Notes: generated by a model not told the origin, from the sequence alone. A DNA stretch of 64,000 nucleotides from Apoda limacodes (GCA_946406115.1 OX291545.1:27461153-27525152); one strand, 5' to 3'; numbered from the stretch's first letter, positions 33,901 through 47,668 are shown. Translations and numbers: made by a program.

Positions 33901-36555
33901 TAAAGTCGTATAAATGTATGTAATTATTGTTATAATTAGAGTAGAAAAATACTTGCTAAGTTAATCATAGTTAGGAATAATACAATCGCCAATCGACTAC
34001 TGAAAAAAGAATGCCAATGGCACACTATTTTATTCATTGCAGGTGATATTTGATAACACTGAGTATGTGTGCCGGCATTGTTATCAAAGAGCGTCACAAG
34101 CTGATATATTAGACGGTCACCAGTGCAAGATGTACCTGTTAAAGAAGATGTGCAAGTCGAAGCAGGGCCGTAGCCAAGGGGGGCATTGTGGGGCTCTACC
34201 TTAAAAGTACCATAAACTAAGGTATAATATATTTTAATTGTTTTCCGTACTATAAATTAAAACTATTTAGCACTTGATTCCCGCGATCCCACCCAATTAC
34301 CTTCTACCTTAATTACTCACGCTCACAAGCAGGTAAAATAATGAAAGATAGAAAAATAACTTGCGCCGTACCCGTGCATGAAACCACCGCTACCCTACCT
34401 TAGATTCAACTCTAGCTACAGCCCTGAGTCGAAGAAGATGCACTTGACCAAGATGATGTACTAGTCCACGAAGATAAAAAAAAATGCTCCAGTTCAAAAT
34501 CCGCTTTCCATTGTTTATACTACTCTACTATACTAACTTAGGTTTTCTCGACCACCAAATACGGGAAGAATGTCATCGTATACCGGAATTACAGGCAAAT
34601 TCGTCTAATACTCTATCATAACTACTATATTCCTTATTATACAAGGATTGTCACTTTCATTGAAAATAAAGTGTTCTCATTCATTCATTTATTTAGTTTT
34701 TGATCTATCAATGAATAAACACAAACGCCTGTCTAATCTAAACTAAATCATAACCTAAACTTTTTCTAGCGTGTTACAACTGTAAAATCCTACATGTACT
34801 AACCTCATTACAACTCACTCTCGGTTCTCATTAAACCAATAAAAAATCAACTTTTAGTAATAAAATTTGCTGAGAATTCCGAATTTAAAGCACCTTATCT
34901 GACTCCTAGCCCACGTAAACTTGATTGAGTTTATTATGGGAGATGTTCCTCTTCTTGCCCTGTTTGCGATTGACATATATGTTTCAGGGTATAAAGATTA
35001 TACATGGCCATGAATGAATTCAGGGTTGTATACACCCTGGATATACAGTTTGCCTACTTTTCAGTAAAAAAGTAGTTTAGTACTCGACTAAAGAAGGCAG
35101 GCATGTCTCAAATATGTTCTTGCAATAAACACTTCATAAGATTTTGCTCGGTCTAGAGACACCAATTAGAATTTAGAATTTTACACACGTAGCAGCCTGC
35201 TCTAGTAATGAGACGTAAAGACTCGTTTTAGACGGCTTTGAGTTTGTTTTTGTTAATAAGGATAAAAAGCTGTACCAAGAGACATAGTATGTACAAATGG
35301 GACTTTGGTTTTTAGAGGGACCTTAAGTTACAAAGCCAGTCTAAAAACTGCCCTAGCACCCACTGTATGTTCTAAAATTTTGCGTTAAATGGGGATGGCC
35401 AAATAATTTCGCATTGGGTTGTCACTAATTGGTCCCGAAATTCAAGTTTTAGACGCAAGATTTTATAATCCGGTTACTACCGAGGTGGCTGTCGTTTCAT
35501 TATCCTTTGCAGCCAGCCTACACTGATTCAAACAGTTAGGTAGGGTATGTAAAACTCATTGTATTTTGTTTGCCGCAAAAAATTAACAATAAACGACGTA
35601 GAGCGCGGCAGTGACATGTTCAACTCTTTAGCTAACTTAGCGCGCCTTGCGTTTAGCAGTAGAGAAAATGCCTTACTTACTTACCTCCGTTTCAAAGGCT
35701 TTAAGCAGAGATTCTGCAACACCTTTAAATAATCAAAGCACCTTTCTATGGTACAGTTTTCATTACTTAGATAATACAAGTTTCTGCGTCATTATTTCAT
35801 AGGCATATTACAGTTACCTACGTATGGATTACAAAACTATAATCTCAACTAGGTATTAAGATTATGTATGTAATATAATGTAAGCATAAGATTTTAATAA
35901 ATTTAATTTTTTTATTATTATTATTATATAATGGTATTTGTTAAGAACGCTTATAGCACGAGGGAAAACCTCTTCTTTCGATGGATTGCGACTGAGAAGT
36001 AACACCTTTGTTCTTTCGGCAGTGATGCTAATTTGGAATTATTTCCTAAGTACACTATTTTACAAGCGGATTTCAATTATCTTAAAACTAGTCACTCGTA
36101 TATGAGCTTTTTGGACTGGACCACGCGTTCCATATTGCGCATACTTGTTTCGCAGATGGCCATCTGTGAAGTAAATATGCGAATCAAAGAGATAAACTGA
36201 CTTGACACCATGCAAGTTCTTTCCGCATTATCGCTTCGCCTCTTTCTAAACAGAAGTCAATTTTGTGAGGCTAATGAGCAACCCGTGATTCATATCCATC
36301 TGTGATTGAAGTAAATATGGCCAGTGTGAGTGAAAGAGACAAAGCTTAGCGACTTCACACTATGCAAGCAACTATGTTCATGCACCAGCCGCATTGTTGC
36401 TTGATGTAATTCTAAACAGAAAATTCAGGCTAATGCGCAGTCCATAGGCCAGATTACCGGACTTGAAGTCTACTCATTCTGATTTTCACAAATTGAACGC
36501 AATCAAAAATCACAAATTTATGATGTACCTTGGAGTACCGCGGCATCACAATAAC
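33901..36555. other. Intergenic stretch, nothing recognised
   Basis: No conserved reading frame is seen. A near 'gtaattaaccta..cactctcggttctcatta' patch at 34.8 kb and other low-complexity segments are present without a clear family. Confidence 0.4.
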
Positions 36556-36734
36556 TTTTTTTTCTGACTGACTCTGAAGGAGTCTCAGCCTATATAGCAC
36601 CCAACGATCAAGGGCTCCCCGCGGGGGGAGCTTCGGCTTGGGGTTTCGCTCTTGGGGTCGTCCCTTCGACCAGCGGGAGCCTCGAACCAGAGGGTGAGTC
36701 AGCGACAGGAGGGGAGTTTCCCGTTACGCGGTCC
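36556..36734 (-). mobile_element. Jockey-type LINE 3'-end fragment
   Basis: The minus strand matches the 3' end of the jockey remnant at 13.6-13.77 kb, sharing 'ggttcgaggctc', 'ctggtcgaagggacgacccc', 'aagagcga' and 'gggagcccttga', and finishing 'gagactccttcagagtcagtc' plus an A run. It is 5' truncated. The 75-codon open stretch over it is part of this and is not a gene. Confidence 0.85.
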
Positions 36735-37189
36735 ACAATAACGTATAATTCATTGTCTAACAGAACGACTCGACTACCATAAAAATAATAAATAATACGA
36801 GTATAGAAGTGAATCTCATGTACTTTCTGTTGCATAAATAAATAGGTTCTTACTGAGTTCTTACGCTTTAATTACACTTTAATTAATTACACTAAACTAC
36901 CTAATTGTATAATAACTATCGCCACCTTCAGTGGTTCAGGCAGAAAAAGACCATAGTTTTGCATTATAAGGCCAAATGTCGCATGTTTAATGAGAAACTG
37001 ATGATTCAATGTCTACAAAATTTAGATACCTAGAATAACGTTCAAGGCAATAATTAGCTTCCATCAGAAAAGAAATCAGTGGCAGGACGCCAGGAGTAAT
37101 CAGTGTACATACTTACATAATAAAAAGGACGTCGAATTGTTTTACTTACTTGTATATATTTTGAATGAAGCTCAATATTAAAGAAATAA

Positions 37190-37470
37190 AACATACATCT
37201 ATACCCTTATCCTTCCTTGACGTCTCAATGGCGCATTCAATTAAGTCGAAATTTGGCACATAAATAGTTTAAGAGATGGAGAAGGTAATAGAGGTACTCT
37301 ATATAAGTTTTTAAACGCGTTCCATTACTGATTTAAAAAAAAAAACGGGAATAAACACCACCAGCCTAAGGTTTTGACTACCGATCACCAATATTAGCGA
37401 ATGGAAGCGAAGCGATTGATATAAAAAAGCATAAGAACTTCAATCGTGAGGATGGATACAAACTGTCGCC
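37190..37470 (+). repeat. Probable dispersed repeat upstream of NDUFV1
   Basis: Contains 'gtcgaaatttggcacataaatagtttaagagatggagaaggtaatag', a variant of the 'aaatttggcatggagatag...acataggctac' block in other repeats here, then a poly(A) run. It ends about 300 bp before the NDUFV1 start. Confidence 0.45.
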
Positions 37471-37767
37471 TTCATGGAATTCAGTCATAGGGAAATACAG
37501 CTCTAAGTTATTTAAATTAGTTTTTTCTTAGTTTCTTTCTTTTATCTTCTTTAATTTGTTTTTTACCCATCGTTATTGCACTATTTGCACGGATTGCACT
37601 ATCTCTTACTATTATGTGATAATATTTATCTGCTATCCTGCTGTCAGTGTTATGTTATGTGATTAACGAGATCTGTGAAAAATGATACTTAAAAAACAGG
37701 CCCTAATAGATTGATTTTGTGTCAAATACGTGAGTTTTGAGGTTTTCTGTTGTGAATAGCTTAAGCA

Positions 37768-40700
37768 ATGGCTGGCACTCTTGCGAGAGTAATTAAGAGA
37801 GCTAAAAATAATTTAGGTAAAAGTGATAAAATTTGAACCTTAATTTCCTGCTATTTATATCGAATGTGTTAACTGTTGTGTATGATTTTTGCATATTTCG
37901 TTACATAATTGGACGTTCTTGTTAATGTTACAGGTGTTTTGGGTCCTTTGGTTTCCGTGAACAATGTCCCGGTCCGATTTCAACAGACACAACAGCCACA
38001 GCAACCGTCCAAATCCAAATTCGGCCCTCTTGCAGATAGTGATAGGATATTTACCAATTTGTATGGAAGACATGACTGGCGACTCAAGGGAGCAATGTCT
38101 CGTGGTGACTGGTATAAAACCAAGGAAATGATTCAGAAAGGATCAGATTGGATCATCAGTATGTTGTCACTTTCTTATTTGTATCATTACCTAACTTACC
38201 CTAAGTTTTGAATTATCTACCTACTTTTATGATTTTTCAATTCTGCATATTAAATTCAAATCACTTACTTTTTGTTGAGTAATATTTACCTGGTAAAGTT
38301 GTCTTGTTACACATACAGGTGTAAAAATCAATTGTGTTTATTAAAGTGTTAATAATTATAGTTTATATTTGCTGGCCATTCTAAAATCACTTTTTTTAAC
38401 TTCCTTATTGCATTTAAGATAAGGGTAATTATTCTCTCCCTTCTGTGAAGCTTTGTGTTTATTTCAGTTTTAAGGTTCATTCTAACCTACGTAGGTATCG
38501 GCAAACACCAGTATCAAAAATTTATGTATATTTTGCTGAAAATATTATCAATAAAAGCTTAATGGTTAAAATTATTATGTATCAATCAATGTTAAGTTTA
38601 AGTTCAATGGTTTTTATTGTGAATGCAGAAACATAACTTTTCCAATGTCCTATGGAGAAGACAGGTGCTGAATTGTTTGGCCAGTTTTTTGAATACATAG
38701 AATATTAAAATTATTTTAAAACCCTTCTACTTGAGGATTTCTGGAGTAGTGAACTACTACCCCTTGCTACACAGTACTAAAGTAGTTGGTGAAAAGAGGC
38801 TGTCCTTCCACATTATGATGTAGGTGTTTGGCCAGCCGCACAATTAAACCGTAACAATACACATATACGTAAAAATGTTTTCTATTATTAATGTTTGTAA
38901 CCTGTAAAACACTAACCTACGCTGTAACTCTTAATTTGCTTTGCTTAGATGAACTCAAGACTTCGGGTCTCCGTGGACGTGGAGGAGCTGGATTTCCTAC
39001 TGGAATGAAGTGGTCCTTTATGAATAAGCCATCTGATGGTCGGCCAAAATATCTAGTTGTGAATGCTGATGAAGGTGAACCTGGGACTTGCAAGGATAGA
39101 GAAATAATGCGACATGACCCGCACAAGCTGGTAGAAGGGTGCCTAATTGCAGGCAGTGCTATTGGGGCACAAGCTGCATATATTTATATCAGAGGGGAAT
39201 TCTATAATGAAGCCAGTAATTTGCAAGTGGCTATTGCTGAGGTAAAATTGGAATTTTATTTATAGTTTATGAACCTAGGACTTGCATTTTTGCTTAAACC
39301 TGGGGAGTCCAGTCAGTTATTTCATGAGTCACTAGAATGGGTTTTCAAATCACAGGAAGTTTTTCTGTTTACATCATTGTAAATGAATGTTCTAAATATT
39401 ACTTAAAAAATAATTTATTTAGCACAGAAAAAATGCACGAAAAATGAATAGATTTAAAATTTATAGCCTTAATTACATTAAGAGTTTTATGCTTGTTTTT
39501 TTTAAATATTTTAGGCATACCAAGCTGGATTCTTAGGCAAAGATGCCTGTGGCTCTGGATATGCTTTTGATGTCTTTGTCCACCGAGGAGCTGGTGCCTA
39601 TATTTGTGGAGAGGAGACAGCTCTCATTGAGTCTATTGAGGGCAAGCAAGGCAAGCCCAGGTTGAAGCCTCCATTCCCTGCTGACGTGGGACTGTTTGGA
39701 TGTCCAACGACTGTCAATAACGTGGAGACTATTGCTGTTGCACCCGTAAGTTGTATAATGTTTTTGCAGTATGCACCATATATCCGTCATCATGGTGTTT
39801 TTCTACAAAGAATGCTATATATCATAGGCTATATTTTGTCTCTTCATGCTTTGTATCATAGGCTATATTGTATCTTTTCATGCTATGTATCATAGGATAT
39901 ATTGTGATTCTTCATGCTATGTATCATGAGCTATATTTGTATAATTTTATTACCTTTATTATTACAGAACCTTAATGTCTATTTATTTTTAGACTATCTG
40001 TCGTCGTGGTGGTAAATGGTTCCTATCATTTGGCCGACCGCGTAACTCTGGCACTAAGCTATTCAATATATCAGGCCATGTAAATACACCTTGTACGGTT
40101 GAAGAAGAAATGAGCATACCTCTGAAGGAGCTCATTGAAAGACATGCAGGTGGTGTTGTTGGGGGCTGGGATAACTTGCTTGCTATCATCCCAGGAGGTT
40201 CTTCTACACCTTTGATACCGAAAAAGTGAGTAGTAAAGTTTAAAACTCTTGAAATAAAATAACAAAGATAAATTGTTTGTATGTATCTTTTGGTATTTAA
40301 CATAGTTTTTTATTCAGAATAAATGACAAAATACTGAGATACTCATTAAATTAATATGTGGCGGAAAGCAACAGACTAAAAGTTATTTTTGCAACTGGTA
40401 GATTGTTTGTAAAGGATTATGAATTATGATATACTATGCAGTGTGTGCGAGACAGTGATGATGGACTTCGACGCGCTGGTAGCGGCGCAAACGTCGCTCG
40501 GTACTGCAGCTATCATCGTGATGGACAAAAGCACGGACATAGTGAAAGCCATCGCTCGCCTCATCATGTTCTACAAGCACGAGTCGTGCGGACAGTGCAC
40601 GCCCTGTCGTGAGGGTGTCTCCTGGATGAACAAGATTATATACAGGTTAGTCAACTTAATAAATTTACACTGTACAGGGTAACCAATAGACATAATAATG

Positions 40701-43700
40701 TATAGTATTGTACCAGTTAGCCAGTGGATAAGAATAAATAGTGTAAACTGTACAACTTGACCATGGTTACTAAACAGTGCCTTAATAAACATTTGAAAGT
40801 AATTTTCATTTAAAGACAAACTTCATTATATGTTTATCTAAATGTAATAGATATTTGTGTAGAGGTAGGCTAAGAGCAATATTCAGTGATAATAATTGTC
40901 TTTAAACTAGATGATTTCTTAAACTAGGTACTTAATAGGGTTCAGTGCCTTGAGTCCCAGAATAACGCAAGCCCAAAACTGCTTTTCCACAGTAAATAAA
41001 GAAAAATTCATTGCTATTGCTTTCACTGCATTTTTTTATTTCACTTGCATATTGTGGATGATCCCAGCAAATAACAAATGGCCACAGTCTATGTAAAATA
41101 TAACTCCGTCATATAGAGACTCTACTCAAGACCTAACAGAATTTTGGGCAAATGGCATTTAGTCTTTGCCTAATTGTTGGCAACAATTAGATACAGATAG
41201 TCTATGTACCTACTATTATGTTTATAACACACTTCACTTTCATGACACCAACTTCAAACTGTAATTCAGATCAAATTTTTGGAAATAAGTAATATTTTTT
41301 ACCTTTTCAGTGCATCTTTTTGAAGCCGGTTGTTTTTTTTGTTAAAAAAGTTTTTTTTTTATCAAGAGCACAGCCTACATGCTTGCCGACAATGAGGCAA
41401 AAACTAAATGCCTTTTGCCCAAAATTCTGTTGGGTCTTGAGAAGAAGAGAACTTAGAAGTCTATAGGGACTTCTAAGAGAAGTCTTAGGTACGATCAGAT
41501 TTTAATGTAACTATCTTTAAACCTAGTGCCGTACAAAATAAAATATAGCTTCTTTGACATACATATATATCTAATACCTTTTTATCTAATACGAGCAATT
41601 CTTGTATTAATATAATCTGAATTACAGAAACTGCTCCAACGATTTTCATGTAATGGGTTACGGGGGCGATAAATCGATCTAGCTAGGTTTCATTTTTAGA
41701 AAACGTCGTTTTATCCGTGTTTTCTGGCAATGAAAAACTGAAAAATATGACTCTTCCTGACATCTATTGGCCAGTAGTAATACTATTATTTTTACCGACA
41801 CAGCAACACTAAAGCTACTTGACAATAGATGGCGTTGTTAAAAAAACTATAAATTTATAATTTGTAAAGATCATACTTCTCAGCTGATTTAATTTAGTTG
41901 GTACAAATATCAAGTATAAATTATAAAATCTTTGAATATATTAACTTACCCTTATAATTTTATTATATTGAACAAAACTCAATAGCTTTGAAGAATAACA
42001 ATAAATAATTTTTTTAGGACATTATACACTGTGCCACGTTGTCCCAAAACGCAAAACTGTATACTTTTTTTGTAAATACATACATATTATACGTAGGAAA
42101 CAGCAAGTCATAAGACAAACACAAATGTTCATCAATTGATGTTTGTCTTGTTCGGGAATCGAACCCACGCCCCTCAATTCAATAGTCGGGCCATTACCCG
42201 CCGAGCCACGGAGCCGACAAGAAAGAAATAAAGTTATTAAAATAAAGTTTTGTGACAAATAGACACCGAAGTGCCTAACTGTACTTTCATTTGTTACCAG
42301 CCATCGATATAAACAACAGATATGCCCGCGACTGAAATTTTGTGTCACAACCTAGCTTACATTGTATTGTTGTCCTTCTTGTCACTGGTGTTGAATAAGT
42401 CCTTGTAGCCTATTTCAATGTTACCACGTTTCGGTGCAGCGACAGCATGCGGCATATCTTGTTTATATCGATGAAGCCAACAATTAGTATTGGATTTTTC
42501 TTGTTATGAAATCCGGCGAATATAATTTTTCTTGGCTTGGCTTGTTTAATTTATGACCGCTTCATAGCGAATTATTAAAGTTAAATTACATGTTGCATAA
42601 CATAATGTAGTTTCGGTACTGAAAAGTATTTAGCAGGTTATCTATAACAAAAGATTAAACTACACACGATACGGGCGGATGTATAAATATAATAAGTAAA
42701 TATAAGTATTTAGTATTATTATTATAACTCCAATAAAAATGTAATCATTCACTATATAATAGATGTAAGAAATTAAAAAAAAAAAGTTATGTAAAATACT
42801 TGTTTACCTATCTTATTTTACCAGGCTTAACCTGTTAACAACATACGAAGCTATCATTAAACTTGTCCCTAATCATAACCGATTAAGTACCATATTAGTG
42901 ACGTTAAATTGTTTTTTAACTTAGTAGTCAGAATATTACTACCATATTATTTTAATTGTACCGTTATTGATAGCACAAACAAACAAACCCCCACATTTTT
43001 TTATGTACAAAAACAGACACGCGGAACACACTTAAAAGTTAAAGATTGGCTGGGCAATTGAATTTGAGCGATATAGGCCAAATATAATCGGTTAACTGTC
43101 GTCGACACAGCATATGTAGCCAAAACGAGCCGAAACCGCAAACTTTGGTCGGTAGCTATTGAAGATATAGTATAGATTACTATATTCTATTTCACATAGC
43201 GTGATGCGCAGCATTTTGTTATTTTATCGCTACAAGTAGAATAAAATTGTATTATTAAATAAATTGTACATGTAATAATAAAGATATACTTTATATCTTC
43301 AAAACTACATACTCATTAATTTAATTGTGGTCACCACTCACCAGCGGTTTTTTCTTGTATCTTACTCAACACCAAATTCCTGTATCTTACTCACCATACT
43401 ATGTGAAATAGAGTGTAACTAACATATCTTTTAATCGCGACACCATCCATTCCAATTGCTATTCAAAACATACCAGTAAAATAATTATTATCTTTTTTAT
43501 TTCAGATTTGTGGAAGGAAATGCCTCACCAAAAGAAATCGACATGCTGTGGGAGATTTCTAAACAAATTGAAGGTAGGTCTTTTCAGTATCCATACCAGA
43601 AATACACATTGCTTTGTGACAAAGACGGCGAACGAATCAGAATGACATGTCATGGGTGACTGCTCGGCGCAGTAATTGTTTCTTTTTATGAGTTTTTACG

Positions 43701-43991
43701 GCCCTTGGTTCTAGCACTTCTATGCCTAGCACTTCGTGAGCCCGTAGTAAAATAATTTAAAGCTATCGAATGGCCATGGCAAGCAATCCCCCCTGTATCC
43801 GCCACTGGAGACAGACAGATAGTTAATTTAGTTCTATTTTCATCGGCACAGGGCACACAATCTGCGCGCTGGGTGACGGAGCGGCATGGCCGGTACAAGG
43901 ATTAATAAGGCACTTCAGACCAGAATTGGAGCGCCGCATGTGCGAGTACGAAGCCCTGCATGGACCCAGCAAGGCCGAAAAACTGTACTAG
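37768..43991 (+). CDS. NDUFV1: NADH dehydrogenase [ubiquinone] flavoprotein 1, mitochondrial (complex I 51 kDa)
   Basis: Eight exons, 37768-37816, 37934-38158, 38949-39241, 39515-39745, 39993-40225, 40442-40645, 43506-43573 and 43852-43991, join in frame to 480 aa (human 464). Residues 1-45 are basic and nearly free of acid, a typical mitochondrial presequence, followed by [23 protein letters not shown]. The FMN/NADH fold shows [13 protein letters not shown] (from residue 101) and [14 protein letters not shown]. The N3 [4Fe-4S] cluster ligands are C393-G-Q-C396-T-P-C399 and C439 (HTICALGDG). The subunit oxidises NADH and passes electrons through FMN and N3 into complex I on the matrix side. 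No residue of these motifs is missing and all splice sites are GT..AG. Intron 4 has a 34 bp minisatellite and the 2.9 kb intron 6 holds a SINE and other repeats. ATG 37768 is the only start that keeps the presequence. Confidence 0.98.
39812..39942. repeat. 34 bp minisatellite, four units
   Basis: Units begin 'atgct(a/t)t(a/g)tatcat' at 39812, 39846, 39880 and 39914, each 34 bp apart, with the core 'tatcatagg(c/a)tatatt'. It lies in NDUFV1 intron 4 and has no coding role. Confidence 0.85.
41115..41455. mobile_element. Inverted-repeat element in NDUFV1 intron 6
   Basis: The arm at 41125-41182 (ctcaagacctaacagaattttgggcaaa...tggcatttagt) is the reverse complement of 41384-41446 (aaactaaatgcc...ttttgcccaaaattctgttgggtcttgag). 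The core (about 41215-41365: 'caacttcaaactgtaattcagatcaaattttt' and 'agtgcatctttttgaagcc') is found in the opposite orientation at 46085-46245. It is probably a foldback or MITE insertion. Confidence 0.6.
41620..41765. repeat. Dispersed repeat shared with 60947-61090
   Basis: 'aatctgaattacagaaactgctcc..cgattttcatg' followed by 'ataaatcgatctagctaggtttcatttttag' matches 60950-61070 in the same orientation. Confidence 0.8.
42116..42218 (-). mobile_element. tRNA-derived SINE
   Basis: On the minus strand 'ggctccgtggctcggcggg' (A box), 'gggcgtgggttcgattcccg' (B box in a T-arm-like context) and the tail 'acaaacatcaattgatgaacatttgtgttt' follow each other. It is the same type as 33814-33900 and better preserved. 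It lies antisense in intron 6 of NDUFV1. Confidence 0.85.
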
Positions 43992-44074
43992 ACTTTAGGA
44001 CCCAGCCAAGTATAAACACAGTCTTCACTACCATAGGTATAAACCACCAACTATAGGGGCCTCGGACTAATAGT

Positions 44075-44080
44075 AATAAA
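44075..44080 (+). terminator. Candidate NDUFV1 poly(A) signal
   Basis: AATAAA lies 84 bp after the NDUFV1 stop. Alternatives lie at 44457-44462 and 45070-45075, the last followed by a T/G-rich stretch. Transcript ends would be needed to choose. Confidence 0.35.
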
Positions 44081-46014
44081 GAATTACTATGTGCAGCTGA
44101 AGTTAGATTATTAAATAGACAGGTTCAATTTAATGTGCAAACATGAGAAATTTTTGGAAGGTGTAGGAAATAATAAAAGTAATTAAAAGTTTCTAAACAT
44201 AAGGTTACCTCGAATTTGAAAGGAAGAGAGTATTTATTATTGTACATTCTTTCTTTTTTGGTCAAAACAAGAAAAAAAAATATATTTAACAGATTTGTTT
44301 GTTAATGAACTATTACTTTGGTAGATCTTGATCAGAATTTAAGTGTCTTGATTAACAGGCATTCGGTTGATAGAGTACTTGGATGTCGAAGACCTTAAAT
44401 GGCTAGTTAATGGGTTTTACCCTAATTGCACATTTACACATTTCATACATTTAAAAAATAAATCACGTCCGGCTGTTAACGGGAGTTGGGACCATAAAAC
44501 TGTCACCTTGCTCAAGTATAAAGTAAGCTAAAATCATTTCAAGCGCGCTCTAATTAGGTTGAACTTTGCATGTCACGTTTTATGTTACTAACACGAAGCG
44601 CGTTAAGTTTTTGGCCGGTTTTTATTTCATCTTTTTGATTTAAAAAAAATACTAGGCTAGAAATTCTAGCCATGTGTTCTTTTAATATGAAAATATAACT
44701 AATTAATTTAAAAGATAAATGGGTTCCCTAAATTAATACCGAGATCTTCGTCAAGTAAACTGAATTTTAAGTACTTTTTGGGAGTGTCTTCTAACTTTTG
44801 ACTTTTTTGACTTTATAGTATGTGTCACTAGTTGTCTAAAACAAGTAATACGGTATATTTGGTATATTGTCGTCATAAACGCTATAACTTTGTAATTGTA
44901 TCGATATTTAGTAAATACAGTCCTTTGCATCAGTACCTACAATTGTATTTTTTTTCGTACTATATATAATTATTGTGTTTTCTAATTGAAATCTATTAAT
45001 TATTTCTTTATTGTGTGACGTATTATCTTTAAATTGTTAGGATGGCTTTTAGAAAAAGAAGACATGTGAAATAAACCTATATTATTTATTATTGTAAGTG
45101 TTCTATGTAGTTAACTATTTAATCCAAGTATAATTTTAAAAGTTTTTTTATACATAAATATAATAAAAAAACTTGGTTTTTCATATGAGTTTATAGTAGT
45201 AATATACTTAAGATAAATTATAGTGATTTTGTATAGTAATAATAATAAAATATTATATTTCTTCTGTTCTCAATAGCGTAAAATATAACCGGTTACTATT
45301 AGAAATCACAATAAAAACCGGTAATTGCGTGTCATTTTCGCATTACCATAGGAGTCCGTGGAACGATAAATTATTGCAGATATCTCAAAAAGAAAAAAAA
45401 CCAGGCTCTATTGTTTTTTTTTCAGATTTTAAGAACGCATGGTTGAAAAGTTAGAGGTTGGGAGGGACACAACAAACTAACAACTTGGAAGCTAACAACT
45501 TCTATAACATACACCTAAGAGAATTTTAAATACTTTTTTTTTAAAACCCATCCAACGACACTTCACTACGTAGTGTTTGATTATTTTTTTAATTTCTTAT
45601 TGATAAATATACCGTACGTTGTATGTACCCTAAATGATTTTACTTAATAGTAGAAGTGCCTCGCTCGACATTTGGCCATATAATTGTGCTCTTCGGGTTA
45701 AAAGCATGAAATTTTTACCAAATATAGAATGTTGTGCGTTGATCATATTTCGATGTGGAGGGAAGTCGAATTCGTCCCCCTGTGCCCGATTACTTTTTAA
45801 TTATTCAGTTTTTGTTTGTTTCATTTTTGCATGAAACATATACGTAGAATTCTTTACTGCATTACAGGTATGATTCCATACAATTTTTTTTTATCAAAAT
45901 AATAAAAACCAGTAAATATTTTTATTTAAAAAACTTAAAAAAATTGCTTGTTATTATATGTTATGTACATTAAAAGCGGCTTTGCTTCATTTGCACCGTC
46001 CAGTACATCCTTTT
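44081..46014. other. NDUFV1 3' flank and intergenic DNA
   Basis: Possible 3' UTR followed by AT-rich DNA. The open stretch 45634-45834 has no family signature. No other gene is seen. Confidence 0.4.
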
Positions 46015-46260
46015 TAACCGACTTCAAAAAAAGAAGGAGGATCTTAATTCGACTGAATTTATTTTTTTATTGAAAAAAGTACTTCGTCACTCAAAAGTAA
46101 TAAATAAAAACTTTTTAATAAAAAAAAAACAACTGGCTTCAAAAAGATGCACTAAAAATGTAAAAATAATTACATATTTCTAAAAAATCTGATCTGAATT
46201 ACAGTTTGAAGTTGGTTTCATGCAAGTGAAGCGTGTTATTAACTGTTAGGTAAATAGAAA
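46015..46260 (-). repeat. Dispersed repeat, reverse copy of NDUFV1 intron 6 core
   Basis: It begins 'aaccgacttcaaaaaaagaaggagg', a common lepidopteran repeat start, and contains 'ctggcttcaaaaagatgcact' and 'tctgatctgaattacagtttgaag', the reverse complement of 41250-41340. Confidence 0.65.
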
Positions 46261-47104
46261 AGCGGTTTATATAGGACACCTTTGTTAAATTTTATCAGAA
46301 TCGATTTAACGACGGCAGAAATATAAATCTGTGACATGAAATACGGACAAGCAGATACTGTAACAGTTCCGTTTTAGTAAAATCATGTCAAAATTACAAT
46401 ATGTTTTTACGCATGACTCGATCACTTTTTTTTATAAATTTTAATAATTTTGACTAAATTTTGCACGAAATAAATTTACAGTTTACCCAAATATAAACAG
46501 TTATTATTTCTAGCACCCATATTTTTTCTTTACAGAATAAAACCAAGCTAATAACAAATAAAAGAATTTTTAAAATTGGTCCAGTTCCGACAATTCTCTC
46601 TCACTAGCATTCTCATTTTATTTATTTAATTAAACTATGTTTATTTTTAATTTTCTTTTGTATCGTATAAGCATATTTCAGGTTTGCAACCTTGTCACAA
46701 TTACGTACATACCTAAGATTAGTGCATAAAAAATAATATAAAAGATTTAACACTAATGTGTTAAAGTTTTATCTCATTATTCTATGTTTCTCAGTACGTC
46801 TACATAAGATAATAATATTGTGCAATCAAGTCTATCTGCCAGTGATGAAATCATACATTAAAACGTTAATGTCCGGTTTAAATAAATAATTGTATAAAAC
46901 AAAAATATAATTATAAAATTACCTTATAAATTATATCTGCACTGTTTTTTATTAAAATTAACTTAGTTTGTCTGCTTTTTTTAGATGGCAAGTTAATAAC
47001 TAGTTAGTCTTGTGATTATCAATTTTGCTAATGTATTGAAATTAATTACACAAAATTACCTTCAGAATATTCAATAATTATCAGGATTACTCAACAATCA
47101 TATT
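46261..47104. other. Intergenic stretch, nothing recognised
   Basis: Very AT-rich. No gene, RNA or clear transposon is supported. Confidence 0.45.
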
Positions 47105-47668
47105 AAAAAAAACCGGCCAGTCGGACTCGCGCACCTAGGATTACGTACCTACCACCATGAAAGTAATTTCCAAAAAAATATTACTGACCTAGCCCGACGT
47201 TGCATGACTTTTTTTTTTTTTTTATACCACTTTGAATATTGAATATCGTTTCCAACAACCAAATGTGTTACTGTTTCGCTTAATAATAGCTAGATGGCGT
47301 TGAAACGGAGATTTAAGATGGTAAAAGGCTTGGGCCACAACAAGCTTAATATTTCGCAAACGCATCGCTGAATCGAAAAATGGTTGTGACACACTCTCAA
47401 TATTTTTAACGAGCTATTCAGCGACTCTCGACACTATGGGGTAGAAAAGAAAAAAAAAATCATCCCACGTACACGTAAACGTGTCCCGAAGTATTCTAAA
47501 AAAAAATTTTTTTAATTATATTTTACCACTTTGTCGGTGTAATTAATATGTATTCACGCTTTCTAGTACTAATAGTCTCTAAGCTAAGCTGCGGCCAGAC
47601 AGACAGACAGACCGACGGTCACACGAAGCGAAGCGATAAGGGTTCCTTGTTGACTACGAAACCCTAAA
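47105..47668 (+). mobile_element. Non-autonomous repeat, about 560 bp
   Basis: It starts 'aaccggccagtcggactcgcgcacctagg' and ends 'agggttccttgttgactacgaaaccc'. It includes 'agctagatggcgttgaaacgg', 'atttcgcaaacgcatcgctgaatcgaaaaatgg' and 'cagacagacagaccgacgg'. The second half matches 53640-53915 in reverse and the first half matches 54245-54480 directly, so the boundaries are supported by three copies. Confidence 0.75.

Noticed and set aside
36608..36835. 75-codon minus-strand open frame
   Set aside because: Lies over a jockey 3' end fragment, which is non-coding in the source element.
43354..43395. Repeat of 'tgtatcttactcaac/cac'
   Set aside because: Only two short copies; too small to call an element.
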